Counted from the first letter of the stretch, positions 50,122 through 60,656 are shown. The stretch is 64,000 nt of DNA from Serratia surfactantfaciens (GCF_001642805.2 NZ_CP016948.1:2170001-2234000), one strand, 5' to 3'. Translations and numbers: made by a program. Notes: generated from the letters alone by a model not told the origin.

Positions 50122-51144
50122 TCAATGTCCGATCGCGTCCGCCATCATACCCACGGCGATAGCGAAATAGTAAGAGCGATTCCAGTGCATCAGGGTGCGG
50201 AAATTATCATAGACCAGGAACGTCCGCCCCTGCAGATCGTCCGGCGCAATGATCCAGCCGCGCTGAATGGCGTGCGGCAACGCACTGCCATCCGCACGCC
50301 GCACGCCGCGTTGTTGCCAATCGTTGACGCTGCGCGCCTGCGCATCCTTCAGCCCCAGTTCGGCCCGGATGAAACCGGCGGGCAGCTTGACCTCGCGCCC
50401 CCAACCGATGCCGGGCTGCCAGCCCTCTTTGGATAAATAGCTGGCGGTAGAGGCAAATACGTCATCGATGTTATTCCAGATATCGATGCGCCCGTCACCA
50501 TCGCCATCCGCCGCATAGCGCAGGAAGGAACTCGGCATAAACTGGCATTGCCCCATCGCGCCGGCCCAGGACCCTTTCAGCGACGCATCGCCAACGTGTC
50601 CCTGCTCGATTATCTGCAGCGCCGCCAGCAGCTCCTGACTGAAAAAGGCCTCGCGGCGCCCTTCGAACGCCAGCGTCGCCAGCGCAGACACCACGTCTTC
50701 CCGCCCCTGAATCTTGCCATAGGCACTCTCCATGCCCCACAGCGCGATGATATAGCGCCCCGGCACCCGATAACGCTCGCTGGCCCGCGACAATTGCGCA
50801 TGGCGCTGCCGGTACAGTTCGCGCCCCTGGCGCACCTTGACGGGCGACATCACCCGCCGCAGGTAGTCGTCCAGGGTTACCTTCTGCTCCGGCTGATTGC
50901 GATCGGCCTTGATCACCCGATCGACGAAATGGATTTGCGCAAAAGCGCGGTCGAGCGTGCCCTGACTGATGCCCTGCTCCCTCGCCCGCCGCTTAAGCTG
51001 CTCGACATACGCCGGAAACTGCGCCGGATCGCGGCCGCTCGCCGCCAGCGTCGTCTCCTGCGCCGCGTGTGACGAGCCCGGTATCAGCGCACCGCCCAGC
51101 GCCAGCCAAACGGCCAGCGCGGTTGTTCTCACTGAACGTGTCAT
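50122..51144 (-). CDS. MltB-type lytic murein transglycosylase
   Basis: 340-residue secreted peptidoglycan lyase that forms 1,6-anhydro-muropeptides. The start has GGGAGG four bases upstream and gives a signal peptide ending SHA. The catalytic glutamate is in WGMESAYGKIQGR and the substrate region is GAMGQCQFMPSSFLRYA, followed by a Ca-binding-like DGDGDGRIDIWN. A C-terminal peptidoglycan-binding domain seems to be present (QRGWIIAPDDLQGRTFLVYD). No lipobox cysteine, so it is soluble in the periplasm. Its position between ycgM and ycgL is a Serratia/Yersinia feature. Confidence 0.92.
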   Translation of the reverse strand: MTRSVRTTALAVWLALGGALIPGSSHAAQETTLAASGRDPAQFPAYVEQLKRRAREQGISQGTLDRAFAQIHFVDRVIKADRNQPEQKVTLDDYLRRVMSPVKVRQGRELYRQRHAQLSRASERYRVPGRYIIALWGMESAYGKIQGREDVVSALATLAFEGRREAFFSQELLAALQIIEQGHVGDASLKGSWAGAMGQCQFMPSSFLRYAADGDGDGRIDIWNNIDDVFASTASYLSKEGWQPGIGWGREVKLPAGFIRAELGLKDAQARSVNDWQQRGVRRADGSALPHAIQRGWIIAPDDLQGRTFLVYDNFRTLMHWNRSYYFAIAVGMMADAIGH

Positions 51145-51172
51145 CGCGCCTCCCCTGGCCGCAGCGCCTGCC

Positions 51173-51445
51173 TCAGGACTTGTCGCCCGCCAGATGCTGG
51201 TTGAGCAGATTTTCAACCGGCGGCGGGAACTGCAGGTAATAGCCTTCGTCTTTCAGCGCCTGCTTCACCTTTTCGATATCCGCCGAAGCCAATTTCTTGC
51301 GTTCATCGAGCGAAAGCATCATGGCGAATTGCGGCACGCCGAAACTTTTCATCAGTTCTTCCGGCACACGAGAGAAATCGTCTTTTTTTTCGACATAAAG
51401 ATAAGTTTGATCGCGTTTCGGGCTTCTATAGATCACACAAAGCAT
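51173..51445 (-). CDS. ycgL: YcgL domain protein
   Basis: 90-residue cytoplasmic protein of the YcgL family (unknown function). Typical motifs are [20 protein letters not shown] and [20 protein letters not shown]. It is divergent from minC and precedes the lytic transglycosylase gene by 28 bases, the same order as ycgL-ycgM-ycgN beside minCDE in E. coli apart from the inserted transglycosylase. Confidence 0.95.
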   Translation of the reverse strand: MLCVIYRSPKRDQTYLYVEKKDDFSRVPEELMKSFGVPQFAMMLSLDERKKLASADIEKVKQALKDEGYYLQFPPPVENLLNQHLAGDKS

Positions 51446-51581
51446 TTTTTTAACTCTATTTAATTGAGGGAGCGTCTTGCCTGGATATAACTCTGACTAT
51501 AACATGCTTATAGTACATCGGAATATCGCACCCCGAGTGGTATTCCGGGGATTTAAAGTTGCTGAGACTGAGTCAGGATAG

Positions 51582-52277
51582 ATGTCACAATCGCCAATTG
51601 AGCTAAAAGGCAGCAGTTTTACCCTATCGGTTGTTCATTTGCATAATTCGCAGCCCGAGGTAATACGTCAGGCGTTACAAGAAAAAGTTGAGCAAGCGCC
51701 CGCTTTTCTGAAAAACGCCCCTGTTGTTATCAACGTCGCAACGCTGGATGGCGATGCGAACTGGAAAGAACTTCAACAGGCTGTCGCGGCGGCAGGTCTG
51801 CGCGTTGTGGGTATCAGCGGTTGCAGAGATGAGCGACAAAAGCGCGCGGTAGCCCGCGCCGGGCTACCGCTGCTGAGCGAAGGCAAAGGCCAGAAAATGG
51901 CGGCGCCGGAGCCTACCCCTGCGCCAGTGGCGGCGGATAACGCCCCCGCCAAAACGCGCATCATCAGCACGCCTGTCCGTTCCGGCCAACAGATTTACGC
52001 CCGCAACTGCGATCTTATCGTGACCAGCAGCGTCAGCGCCGGCGCCGAATTGATTGCCGACGGCAATATTCACGTCTATGGCATGATGCGCGGCCGCGCA
52101 CTGGCAGGCGCGTCAGGCGACACGCAATGTCAGATTTTTTGCACCCACCTGGCGGCTGAGCTAGTCTCTATCGCAGGGCAGTACTGGTTGAGCGATCAAA
52201 TCCCGTCCGATTACGTCGGGCAGGCCGTACGACTCAGCCTGTTGGATAACGCTTTAACCATACAACCTTTAAACTAA
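51582..52277 (+). CDS. minC: Septum site-determining protein MinC
   Basis: Inhibitor of FtsZ ring assembly at the poles. 231 residues in two domains: an N-terminal FtsZ-inhibiting domain and a C-terminal beta-helix (from about residue 120) that binds MinD and the septum; the sequence [20 protein letters not shown] is typical. First gene of minCDE, 25 bases before minD. Confidence 0.98.
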   Translation: MSQSPIELKGSSFTLSVVHLHNSQPEVIRQALQEKVEQAPAFLKNAPVVINVATLDGDANWKELQQAVAAAGLRVVGISGCRDERQKRAVARAGLPLLSEGKGQKMAAPEPTPAPVAADNAPAKTRIISTPVRSGQQIYARNCDLIVTSSVSAGAELIADGNIHVYGMMRGRALAGASGDTQCQIFCTHLAAELVSIAGQYWLSDQIPSDYVGQAVRLSLLDNALTIQPLN

Positions 52278-52302
52278 GCCCTTTTGACAAGGAATCCATT
52301 TC

Positions 52303-53115
52303 ATGGCACGCATTATTGTTGTTACATCGGGTAAAGGGGGCGTTGGCAAGACCACTTCGAGCGCGGCCATCGCTACCGGCCTGGCCCAGAAAGGCAAGAA
52401 AACCGTGGTGATCGATTTCGATATCGGTCTGCGTAATCTTGACCTGATTATGGGCTGCGAACGTCGGGTAGTTTATGATTTCGTGAACGTGATTCAGGGC
52501 GACGCCACGCTGAATCAGGCGTTGATCAAAGACAAACGCACTGAAAACCTCTATATCCTGCCTGCTTCGCAGACGCGCGACAAAGACGCGCTGACCCGAG
52601 AAGGCGTTGAAAAGGTCCTCAACGATCTCGGTGAGATGGATTTTGACTTCGTAGTGTGCGACTCGCCGGCCGGTATCGAAACCGGTGCGCTGATGGCGCT
52701 GTACTTCGCCGACGAAGCTATCATCACCACCAACCCGGAAGTCTCTTCGGTACGTGACTCCGACCGTATTCTGGGGATCCTTTCTTCCAAGTCGCGCCGT
52801 GCCGAGAAAGGCGAATCGCCTATCAAGGAACACCTGCTGCTGACCCGTTACAACCCGGGCCGCGTCAGCCGTGGTGACATGCTGAGCATGGAAGACGTGC
52901 TGGAGATCCTGCGCATTCCGCTGGTGGGTGTGATTCCGGAAGACCAGTCAGTGCTGCGTGCTTCCAACCAGGGTGAGCCTGTCATTCTGGATGCCGAGTC
53001 AGACGCCGGTAAGGCGTATGACGATACCGTTTGCCGCTTGTTGGGGGAAGAACGCCCATTCCGCTTCATTGAAGAAGAGAAGAAGGGTTTCCTGAAACGC
53101 CTTTTTGGGGGATAA
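52303..53115 (+). CDS. minD: Septum site-determining ATPase MinD
   Basis: Deviant Walker A ATPase that binds the membrane, recruits MinC and oscillates under MinE. 270 residues; the Walker A motif is GKGGVGKTTSSAA near residue 10, and the C-terminal amphipathic membrane helix ends EEKKGFLKRLFGG. It is three bases from minE. Confidence 0.99.
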   Translation: MARIIVVTSGKGGVGKTTSSAAIATGLAQKGKKTVVIDFDIGLRNLDLIMGCERRVVYDFVNVIQGDATLNQALIKDKRTENLYILPASQTRDKDALTREGVEKVLNDLGEMDFDFVVCDSPAGIETGALMALYFADEAIITTNPEVSSVRDSDRILGILSSKSRRAEKGESPIKEHLLLTRYNPGRVSRGDMLSMEDVLEILRIPLVGVIPEDQSVLRASNQGEPVILDAESDAGKAYDDTVCRLLGEERPFRFIEEEKKGFLKRLFGG

Positions 53116-53118
53116 ACC

Positions 53119-53388
53119 ATGGCCTTATTAGACTTCTTTCTGTCCCGCAAAAAACAGACAGCCAATATAGCCAAGGAACGGCTGCAGATTATCGTCGCAG
53201 AGCGTCGTCGCGGGGACAGTGAGCCCCCGTATCTGCCTGATCTGAAACGCGATATTCTGGCGGTTATTTGCAAATACATTCAGATCGATCCTGAAATGCT
53301 GCATGTGCAGTTCGAGCAGAAAGGGGACGATATTTCGGTACTTGAACTTAACGTGACATTACCGGAATCGGAAGAAGCAGCTAAATGA
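53119..53388 (+). CDS. minE: Cell division topological specificity factor MinE
   Basis: Stimulates MinD ATPase and drives pole-to-pole oscillation. 89 residues: a membrane-binding N-terminus ([20 protein letters not shown]), the contact helix and a C-terminal dimer domain with LEVNVTLP-like LELNVTLPE. It ends the minCDE operon; a hairpin follows. Confidence 0.98.
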   Translation: MALLDFFLSRKKQTANIAKERLQIIVAERRRGDSEPPYLPDLKRDILAVICKYIQIDPEMLHVQFEQKGDDISVLELNVTLPESEEAAK

Positions 53389-53402
53389 TTGCGACGCATT
53401 AA

Positions 53403-53433
53403 TTACCCCCTGTATATTTTATGCAGGGGGTAA
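53403..53433. terminator. Hairpin after minCDE
   Basis: TTACCCCCTG and CAGGGGGTAA form a perfect 10-bp stem around an 11-base AT loop. No T-tract follows, so it may stabilise the 3' end or end rnd transcripts from the other side rather than act as a strong terminator. Confidence 0.55.
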
Positions 53434-53625
53434 CTGTATGTGCATCCAGTTAATAAGCATCATCGGCAGCAAAAAAGCGATTTTTCCCTTTGGGACAATT
53501 CCCAATTAACTTTGCCGCCACCTCGTTTAAAGTAAATTCTGGCCAGATTTACCTCCAACGCATTATTTCCTGCCTATATTCACCCGAGCAGAGTTTCCTT
53601 ACCCTGCCCTGGTGAGTGCCAGCGA

Positions 53626-54747
53626 TTAATATTCTTTCAGGATCTCCTGCAACGGCGCCATTAATAAATCGCCACGCCAGCCGCTGATTAATTCAGGGCG
53701 ACTCTCGCCGTCCTTCAGTTTCCAATGCCAGTTCAGCAGTTGGTTAATTTGGCGACGGGACGCCAGCAGCTCGCTGCTCAACCCGCTTTGCTCGCTGACG
53801 GTGGCGATCGCCGCCTTGATGTCTTTAAACACCTTCTTGTAGCCCGGCTGATCGATAAGGTTGGCCAACGGCGCCGGCAGCTCGCCTTCGTCCAAGGCTT
53901 CGGCCTCGGCCACCAGCGCCAGCAGCGTTTTACCGTGATAACGGATCTCCGGCCCGCTCAGACCCAGCGAATCCAGTTCTCCCAGCGAAGAAGGCATATA
54001 GCGCGCCACCTGCCACAGGTTTTCCTCCCGCACCACGAAGTTCACCGCCAAATCGCGCTCGCGCGCCTGGCGCAACCGCCACTCCGCCAGCTTCTGCAGA
54101 CAACCCAGCTGGCGCGGACGCAGCTGCCAGGCATTGCTGATTTCACGATAGGCCAATTCCGGCGCCAGCGTCTCGCTGCGGCGTTGGCACAACAGCAGGC
54201 ACTCGTTATTGGCCGCCGCGGTCCAACCGGCCTCTTCGGTCTCCTGCACCAGCTGTTTGGCCATCGGCAGCAGATAGAACACGTCGGCCGCCGCGTATAC
54301 GCACTGTCTTTCGGTCAGCGGGCGCGCCAGCCAGTCGGTGCGCGACTCGCTTTTGTCCAGCTCAACCTTCATGTACTCCGCCACCAGCGTCGCGAAACCG
54401 CAGGAGAGCGGCCGACCGGTAAAGGCCGCCAGGATCTGGGTATCGACCATCGCCGTCGGCAGCGTTTTAAAGGCGTTGAGAAACACTTCGAGATCTTCGC
54501 TGCCGGCATGCAGGAATTTCACCACGGCGGTATCGGCCAACAGCTCGACAAACGGCTGCCACTGCTTGATCGGCAAAGGATCGATAAGGGAGAGTTGTTC
54601 ACCGTCGTAGAGCTGGATCAGGCCCAGCTGCGGATAGTAGGTGCGCGTTCTGACAAACTCGGTGTCCAGCGCTATCTGGGCATGCTTTCTCGCCTGCTCG
54701 CAGACCTGCTGCAATCCGGCATCGGTAGTGATCAACTGATAATTCAA
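53626..54747 (-). CDS. rnd: Ribonuclease D
   Basis: 3'-5' exoribonuclease that trims tRNA precursors. 373 residues. DEDDy motifs are LDTEFVRTRTYYPQLGLIQ, the middle Asp region KFLHAGSEDLEVFLN and the last YAAADVFYLLP with the tyrosine. HRDC domains fill the C-terminal half. It is downstream of fadD on the minus strand, separated by a terminator. Confidence 0.97.
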   Translation of the reverse strand: MNYQLITTDAGLQQVCEQARKHAQIALDTEFVRTRTYYPQLGLIQLYDGEQLSLIDPLPIKQWQPFVELLADTAVVKFLHAGSEDLEVFLNAFKTLPTAMVDTQILAAFTGRPLSCGFATLVAEYMKVELDKSESRTDWLARPLTERQCVYAAADVFYLLPMAKQLVQETEEAGWTAAANNECLLLCQRRSETLAPELAYREISNAWQLRPRQLGCLQKLAEWRLRQARERDLAVNFVVREENLWQVARYMPSSLGELDSLGLSGPEIRYHGKTLLALVAEAEALDEGELPAPLANLIDQPGYKKVFKDIKAAIATVSEQSGLSSELLASRRQINQLLNWHWKLKDGESRPELISGWRGDLLMAPLQEILKEY

Positions 54748-54777
54748 AACATCATTCTCTTGTAGGATTCAAACACA

Positions 54778-54803
54778 ACAACGCCGGCATTCACCGGCGT
54801 TGT
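54778..54803 (-). terminator. Terminator-like hairpin between fadD and rnd
   Basis: ACAACGCCGG / CCGGCGTTGT perfect stem with a six-base loop, followed on the minus strand by TTGTGTTTG. Confidence 0.7.
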
Positions 54804-54828
54804 CGATAGTCAGGCGCAAAGGCAAAAC

Positions 54829-56517
54829 CTAGGCGGCATCGGCCGGCTTCGGCGTTTTTTGCTCCTCGCGCAGTTCTCGCCGCAATATCTTGCCGACGTT
54901 CGACTTCGGCAGCTCATCGCGGAACTCAACAATTTTAGGCACTTTATACCCGGTCAGGTGACGGCGGCAATGGGTCAACAGCTCTTCCTTGGTCAGCGAG
55001 GCGTCTTTCTTCACCACGCAGATCTTCACCGTTTCACCGGAAACCTCACTGGGCACGCCGATCGCCGCACATTCCAGCACTTTCGGGTGCTGGCTGACCA
55101 CATCCTCGATCTCGTTCGGATAGACGTTGAAACCAGAGACCAGGATCATGTCTTTCTTGCGGTCGACGATGCGCACAAACCCCTGCTCGTCTACGGTAAC
55201 CACATCGCCGGTCGCCAGCCAGCCGTCTTTCAGCACTTCGTCGGTGGCTTCCGGGCGCTGCCAATAGCCTAACATAACTTGTGGCCCTTTGACCCACAGT
55301 TCGCCCGGTTCACCCGGCGGCACATCCTGACCGTTGTCATCCACCAGTCGAATATCCGTCGACGGCACCGGCAGGCCGATGCTGCCGCTGTAGTGTTTCA
55401 GATCGTAAGGGTTGCCGGCCACCAGCGGTGCGCACTCCGTCAGGCCGTAACCTTCCAGCAAATGCTTGCCGGTGGTTTTCTCCCATTTCTCGGCCACCGC
55501 CTTTTGCACCGACATGCCGCCGCCAACCGAGAAGCGCAGCGTAGAGAAATCGAGCTTGTGGAAATCTTCGTTGTTCAGCAACGCGTTGAACAGCGTATTC
55601 ACCCCGCTCATGGCGGTGAACGGATATTTGCCCAGTTCTTTCACCAGCCCTGGAATGTCGCGCGGGTTGGTGATCAGCAAATTGCGCCCGCCCAGGTCGA
55701 TAAACAGCAGGCAGTTCACCGTCAGCGCGAAAATGTGATACAGCGGCAACGCCGTCACCACCAGTTCCTGCCCTTCACGGAACAGCGGCGAATAGGCGGC
55801 TTTGGCCTGCTCGAGGTTGGCCTGCATGTTGCGGTGCGTCAGCATCGCGCCCTTCGCCACGCCGGTCGTGCCGCCGGTGTATTGCAGGAAGGCCAGATCG
55901 GCATTAATGATGTCCGGTTTTACATACTGCAGGCGGCGGCCACGCTGCAGCGCGCTGCGGAATGAAATGGCATCCGGCAGGTTGTATTTCGGCACCAGAC
56001 GCTTGACGTACTTGACCACGAAGTTGACCAGCGTGCCTTTGGCAGCCGAAAGCTGATCGCCCATGCGCGTCAGAATCACGTGCTTGACCTGGGTGTTGAA
56101 CACCACTTTTTCCAGCGTATGGGCGAAGTTGGACACGATGACGATGGCGCTGACGCCGCTGTCGTTTAGCTGGTGCTCCAGCTCGCGCGGGGTATACAGC
56201 GGGTTGACGTTGACCACCACCATACCGGCGCGCAGAATGCCAAACAAGGCGATGGGATATTGCAGCAGGTTAGGCATCATCAGCGCGACGCGGTCGCCCT
56301 TCTTGAGGCCCAGTTCATTTTGCAGGTAAGCCGCGAAAGCCCGGCTGCGTTCTTCCAGTTTGCGGAAGGTCATCACCTCACCCATATTGATAAAGGCGGG
56401 CTGATCGGCATAGCGCTGCACGGCATGCTCAAACATTTCGATCAACGACGAATAGCGATCGGCATCAATCTCTGCGGGCACATCTGCCGGATACCGTTTT
56501 AACCAGACCTTATCCAA
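54829..56517 (-). CDS. fadD: Long-chain fatty acid-CoA ligase
   Basis: Activates imported fatty acids to acyl-CoA at the inner membrane. The AMP-binding motif is [14 protein letters not shown] and the FACS motif is in [20 protein letters not shown]. The start is placed at a TTG with AGGAG seven bases upstream; it gives 562 residues beginning [13 protein letters not shown] after the initiator, matching E. coli FadD, which also starts with UUG. An ATG 15 codons earlier is upstream of that ribosome-binding site. A FadR operator lies about 75 bases before the start. Confidence 0.97.
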   Translation of the reverse strand: MDKVWLKRYPADVPAEIDADRYSSLIEMFEHAVQRYADQPAFINMGEVMTFRKLEERSRAFAAYLQNELGLKKGDRVALMMPNLLQYPIALFGILRAGMVVVNVNPLYTPRELEHQLNDSGVSAIVIVSNFAHTLEKVVFNTQVKHVILTRMGDQLSAAKGTLVNFVVKYVKRLVPKYNLPDAISFRSALQRGRRLQYVKPDIINADLAFLQYTGGTTGVAKGAMLTHRNMQANLEQAKAAYSPLFREGQELVVTALPLYHIFALTVNCLLFIDLGGRNLLITNPRDIPGLVKELGKYPFTAMSGVNTLFNALLNNEDFHKLDFSTLRFSVGGGMSVQKAVAEKWEKTTGKHLLEGYGLTECAPLVAGNPYDLKHYSGSIGLPVPSTDIRLVDDNGQDVPPGEPGELWVKGPQVMLGYWQRPEATDEVLKDGWLATGDVVTVDEQGFVRIVDRKKDMILVSGFNVYPNEIEDVVSQHPKVLECAAIGVPSEVSGETVKICVVKKDASLTKEELLTHCRRHLTGYKVPKIVEFRDELPKSNVGKILRRELREEQKTPKPADAA

Positions 56518-56590
56518 GGTATTACTCCTGAAATCATTACTAATTATCATCGCAGCCCTCAAACTCGCAGCCTAACCATAACAATATTTT

Positions 56591-56607
56591 AACTCAGCAG
56601 ACCAGTT
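56591..56607 (-). promoter_or_regulatory. FadR operator upstream of fadD
   Basis: On the minus strand AACTGGTCTGCTGAGTT matches the 17-base FadR consensus (AnCTGGTCnGACCnGTT type) and closely resembles the E. coli fadD operator as I recall it. A weaker CRP-like TGCGA-N6-TCACT lies about 25 bases further upstream. Confidence 0.8.
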
Positions 56608-56670
56608 CGGGTTTTAAACATTATTCAGGTTGCGATGTACGTCACTAATTGTCGGATATTCCTTATCCCA

Positions 56671-56700
56671 AAAAGCAAAAGGGCGGCCTGAGCCGCCCTG
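56671..56700 (-). terminator. Rho-independent terminator of slp
   Basis: On the minus strand GGGCGGC-TCA-GGCCGCCC type stem followed by TTTTGCTTTTT, 27 bases past the slp stop. Confidence 0.85.
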
Positions 56701-56726
56701 TCAAATTTGTTCACATCAAGCGTATG

Positions 56727-57317
56727 CTACTCGGTTACGATGGTTTGCACCTGTGCCGGGCCAGGGTTGTACCAGCCATAGCCAGCCCCCCAACCGGGTC
56801 CCCACGGACCACCGCGCCAGCCCCAGGGCCCCATCGGCGCCGGCGGCATCACCACCTGCTGCACCAGATGCCAGCGTTTGAAACCGGTGACGTTCATCGT
56901 CACGAAGCGATACGGCGTCATGCCGATCCGCCCCTCTTTCAGGCCGGTAATGGGGCCGACAACGGTCACCAGTTGGCCTTTGAAATCAACCGGCTCGAGG
57001 AAGCCGTTTACCGTGGCCAGCAAGCGGCCGCGCGAGGGTTCACCCAATATCGGCCGCGCACCGCTGTCGAGCGGCACTGCCGCGATCTCCAGCACCGTAC
57101 GCCCCTGTTCGTTGGCGACGTTCACCACGGTGCCGCCGAAGCGGGCTTCCGCGCCGGTAAACAGGTTCGGTGCATTTTGTACCGAGGAAAGCTGAGTCAC
57201 CGGCGAAGGGCTGGAGCCTTTGATCGCATCCGGTACGGTGACGCACCCGGTCAGAACCAGCGCGCCGCAGGCGATGGCCAGCAGCGACAGCTTTTTACTT
57301 GCAGTGCGGATTAACAT
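56727..57317 (-). CDS. Slp-family outer membrane lipoprotein (YeaY-like)
   Basis: 196-residue lipoprotein. The signal peptide ends in the lipobox LTGC (about residue 24), followed by VTVPDAIKG, as in the starvation lipoprotein Slp and its paralogue YeaY. The C-terminus is unusual for its Gly/Trp/Pro-rich tail ([19 protein letters not shown]). The ATG with GGAG upstream is preferred to a longer frame of 22 extra residues. The order yoaA - tsaB - slp - fadD matches E. coli yeaY context. Confidence 0.92.
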   Translation of the reverse strand: MLIRTASKKLSLLAIACGALVLTGCVTVPDAIKGSSPSPVTQLSSVQNAPNLFTGAEARFGGTVVNVANEQGRTVLEIAAVPLDSGARPILGEPSRGRLLATVNGFLEPVDFKGQLVTVVGPITGLKEGRIGMTPYRFVTMNVTGFKRWHLVQQVVMPPAPMGPWGWRGGPWGPGWGAGYGWYNPGPAQVQTIVTE

Positions 57318-57417
57318 GGTCGCAATCTCCTGAAATGCCTGTAACTTTGACCGCGTTTCATCGTTCAAGTTGCAGGCCTTCATCGCCCGGCATCAACAAC
57401 AGCACAATACGCCGCGA

Positions 57418-58119
57418 TTACTCACGGCCCGGCAGCTTTTTCCAGGTCACTTCATTGCGCAGGTAGGTCGGCTCGGCGTTTTCTACCGCCACCGCCAGCC
57501 CCTGTTGCCAGGCGTGCAGCGCCAGCGGCAGCATGTCTTGCGCCTGCGGCAACAGCATCTGGCCGTCACGCACGCTCAGAGCGGAACCCTTGACCAGATC
57601 GGGATAGGTTTGCCAGCCGGTGCCGACGTGGGCCCATTCCCCCTGCAGGCGCTGCGCGCGCTCCAACGCCTGAACCGGCGACAGCACCGCCTCGCCTTCG
57701 CTTTCCAGCCAGCGGCCGTCAGCCTGACGCTCGAACTGCCCCCAGTAGACCTCGCCCATGCGCGCATCGATCGCCGCCAGCACGCGTTCAGCGCCGCTGA
57801 CGCGCCAGGCGCCCTGCGCCATGGTTTGCAGCGTGGAAACGCCAATCATCGGCAGATCGGCGCCCAGCGCCAGGCCCTGAGCGATGCCGATGCCGATGCG
57901 CACCCCGGTAAAACTGCCGGGGCCGCGGCCGAAGGCCAGCGCATCGAGCTGGTTGAGCGCCAGACCGGATTCCGCCAGCACCTGCTGCACCATAGGTAAA
58001 ATACGTTGCGTATGCTCGCGTGGGCACAGCTCAAACAGGGCGTGGATTTCGCCTTGATTCCAGACGGCGACGGAACAGGCTTCCGTCGCGGTATCGATCG
58101 CTAAAATTCGCGTGGACAT
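57418..58119 (-). CDS. tsaB: tRNA threonylcarbamoyladenosine biosynthesis protein TsaB
   Basis: Scaffold of the TsaBDE complex that makes t6A37 in ANN-decoding tRNAs; ASKHA fold without the kinase metal site. The ATG giving [20 protein letters not shown] has AGAGG upstream and yields 233 residues (E. coli 231); a longer frame has 19 extra residues. Typical motifs are [11 protein letters not shown] and [13 protein letters not shown]. It follows yoaA by 79 bases. Confidence 0.96.
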   Translation of the reverse strand: MSTRILAIDTATEACSVAVWNQGEIHALFELCPREHTQRILPMVQQVLAESGLALNQLDALAFGRGPGSFTGVRIGIGIAQGLALGADLPMIGVSTLQTMAQGAWRVSGAERVLAAIDARMGEVYWGQFERQADGRWLESEGEAVLSPVQALERAQRLQGEWAHVGTGWQTYPDLVKGSALSVRDGQMLLPQAQDMLPLALHAWQQGLAVAVENAEPTYLRNEVTWKKLPGRE

Positions 58120-58198
58120 GCCAACCTCTGGCGGGAATAAAACTGGGTTTTTCATACAGGGCGCGCATTGTAGCACAGCCCCGTAAGCCCTTCATCTT

Positions 58199-60115
58199 TC
58201 ACGTAGCCGACGTCTCGGCGGCCTGCAGGAAGGCGATGGCCTGCTTCAGATCGCGGGTGCGCGGCGTGGGCGGCAGGCTGTTGAGGAACACCTCGCCATA
58301 AGGACGCATCACCAGACGATTATCGCAAATCACCAGCACGCCGCGATCGTCGGTATCGCGGATCAAACGCCCAACGCCCTGCTTCAGGGTGATGACCGCA
58401 TCCGGCAACTGCACGTCATTGAACGGATCGCCGCCGCGCAGGCGGCAATCTTCAATACGCGCCTTCAACAGCGGATCGTCCGGTGACGTGAACGGCAGCT
58501 TATCGATGATGACGCAAGACAGCGCATCACCGCGCACGTCCACCCCTTCCCAAAAACTGCTGGTCGCCACCAACAGCGCGTTACCGGCAGCGACGAACTG
58601 CGCCAGCAGCTGCCCTTTGCTGGTTTCCCCTTGCAATAATACCGGCAGCGTCATCGTGGCGCGGAACTCTTCCGCCAGCTCGCGCATCATCTGGTGCGAG
58701 GTACATAAGAAGAAGCAGCGGCCGTTGTTGGCTTCGATTAACGGCCGCAGCATGCGCGCCAACTGGCGCGCTCCGCCCGGTTGATTCGGCGAAGGCAAAA
58801 AGCGCGGCACGCACAGCAACGCCTGTTTGGCATAGTCGAACGGGCTCGGCAGCAGCAACGTTTTAGCCTTGGTCAGCCCCAACCGTTCGGTGAAATGGCC
58901 CAACCGATCGTTGACCGACAGCGTGGCCGAGGTAAAGATCCAGCTGCCCGGCTTCTCGTCCAGCATTTCGCGGAACCGATCGGCCACCGTCAGCGGCGTC
59001 AGCGCCAACACGAAGTGGCGTGAATTGCATTCATACCAATAGCTGTAGCCCGGCTCCGTCACCGCCTTCAGCCGTTTGAGGCGCGCGCGATACAGCGTGG
59101 CGCGCTCAAAAGCGGCATCCAGCAGCGCCGAACGCCCCAGCGACAGTTTCATGACGTCATAACACAGCTCCAGCGCGTCATCGAGCAACAACAGAGCGCG
59201 CTGTACGTTCGGTTCGCCCAGCACGTCGCGCAGATTGCCGCGAAAGCCCGGCTCCCCCAGATTCAGGCGAAAATCTTGCGTACTCAGGCTGAGACGGTCA
59301 GCGCTTTTTTGCAGTTGGGCGGCGTCGCGCACCTCGGTGCGGTAGGCGATGGTGATGTCCTTCGCCAGATCCAGCAACTGGCGGCTGGTGAGCTGCTGGC
59401 CGAAATACTGGCTGGCGATGTCGGGAATTTGGTGCGCTTCATCGAAAATCATCACCTCGGCTTCCGGGATCAGCTCGGCGAAACCGCCCTCTTTCACCAC
59501 CATATCCGCCAGGAACAGGTGATGGTTCACCACCACCACATCCGCATCCATCGCGCGGCGGCGCGCCTTGACCACGAAGCAATCCTGATACAGCGGGCAG
59601 TCGCTGCCCAGACAGTTGTCATTGGTGCTGGTCACCAGCGGCCAGACGAAGCTGTCTTCCGCCACTTCGCTGCAGGTGCTGATATCGCCCTCTTTGGTCT
59701 GCGACGACCACTTGCGCAGCTGCACCAGGTCGATCAGCGTCTGGCCCGCCAGCTCGCCGCCGGCCATCGACTGCTGCTCCAGTCGCTCCAGGCACAGGTA
59801 GTTGGAACGCCCCTTGAGCAGCGCCAGCTTGCCTTTGTACTTCAGCGCCTTGGCGACGGTGGGCAGATCGCGCGCATACAGCTGATCCTGCAACGCTTTC
59901 GAACCGGTAGAGATGATCACTTTGCGATCGGCGCGCAATGCCGGCGCCAGATAAGCGAAGGTCTTGCCGGTACCGGTGCCGGCTTCCACCACCAGTTCCT
60001 GCTTGAAATTGATCGCCTCGGTGACGGCTTGCGCCATCTGCCGCTGCGGCTCACGCGGTTTGAATCCCTTGATAGCCTGCGCCAATGCGCCGTCTGTTGC
60101 AAAATCGTCTGTCAC
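58199..60115 (-). CDS. yoaA: XPD/DinG-like iron-sulfur DNA helicase YoaA
   Basis: SF2 helicase of 638 residues that in E. coli works with the clamp-loader subunit HolC (chi) in repair of stalled forks. Walker A is VEAGTGTGKTFAYL near residue 45, the iron-sulfur cluster cysteines occur between about 110 and 180 (for example GSDCPLYQDCFV), DEAH is in MIFDEAHQIPD, and motif VI is QGVGRLIR. Confidence 0.95.
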   Translation of the reverse strand: MTDDFATDGALAQAIKGFKPREPQRQMAQAVTEAINFKQELVVEAGTGTGKTFAYLAPALRADRKVIISTGSKALQDQLYARDLPTVAKALKYKGKLALLKGRSNYLCLERLEQQSMAGGELAGQTLIDLVQLRKWSSQTKEGDISTCSEVAEDSFVWPLVTSTNDNCLGSDCPLYQDCFVVKARRRAMDADVVVVNHHLFLADMVVKEGGFAELIPEAEVMIFDEAHQIPDIASQYFGQQLTSRQLLDLAKDITIAYRTEVRDAAQLQKSADRLSLSTQDFRLNLGEPGFRGNLRDVLGEPNVQRALLLLDDALELCYDVMKLSLGRSALLDAAFERATLYRARLKRLKAVTEPGYSYWYECNSRHFVLALTPLTVADRFREMLDEKPGSWIFTSATLSVNDRLGHFTERLGLTKAKTLLLPSPFDYAKQALLCVPRFLPSPNQPGGARQLARMLRPLIEANNGRCFFLCTSHQMMRELAEEFRATMTLPVLLQGETSKGQLLAQFVAAGNALLVATSSFWEGVDVRGDALSCVIIDKLPFTSPDDPLLKARIEDCRLRGGDPFNDVQLPDAVITLKQGVGRLIRDTDDRGVLVICDNRLVMRPYGEVFLNSLPPTPRTRDLKQAIAFLQAAETSAT

Positions 60116-60248
60116 GCTGTCTCTCTGCCGGTGTCATTCAGCGGTGATTATGCCAAGCCTGCCGCCCGGCTACCACCCACTTTATCGCCGCGCTTTTTCA
60201 TCACCGGCTGTGCTACCCTTAGCGGGACGATGATATGGAGATAAGCAA

Positions 60249-60593
60249 ATGAATATTGAAAGAATTGATCCCGATAAGCGCTGGTCCGAAGCCGTGGTGC
60301 ACAACGAGACCGTTTACTACACCAGCGTGCCGGAGAACCTCGACGATGACGCGACCGCGCAGACCGCCAACGCCCTTGCCGCCATTGACGTGCTGCTGGC
60401 GCGCGTAGGTTCGGATAAGAGCCGTATTCTTGACGCCACCATTTTCCTGGCCAACACCGCCGACTTCGCTGCGATGAACGCCGCCTGGGACGCCTGGGTG
60501 GTCGCCGGCAGCGCGCCGGTGCGCTGCACCGTGCAGGCGCAGCTGATGAATCCGAAGTACAAGGTGGAAATCAAAATCATCGCCGCGCTGTAA
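60249..60593 (+). CDS. yoaB: RidA/YjgF-family protein YoaB
   Basis: 114-residue trimeric Rid-type protein. The family arginine that salt-bridges reactive imines/enamines is in GSAPVRCTVQAQL near residue 98. The closest E. coli relative is YoaB; whether it deaminates 2-aminoacrylate like RidA is not certain. It is divergent from yoaA and followed by a terminator. Confidence 0.94.
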   Translation: MNIERIDPDKRWSEAVVHNETVYYTSVPENLDDDATAQTANALAAIDVLLARVGSDKSRILDATIFLANTADFAAMNAAWDAWVVAGSAPVRCTVQAQLMNPKYKVEIKIIAAL

Positions 60594-60606
60594 GCCTGAG
60601 CACAGA

Positions 60607-60648
60607 CGAAAAAAAACCGCAGGCGGCTATGCCTGCGGTTTTTTTATT
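60607..60648. terminator. Bidirectional terminator between yoaB and mdtI
   Basis: AAAAAAAACCGCAGGC and GCCTGCGGTTTTTTT flank a GGCTAT-type loop; a perfect stem with A and T arms between convergent genes. Confidence 0.93.
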
Positions 60649-60656
60649 GCCCACTA

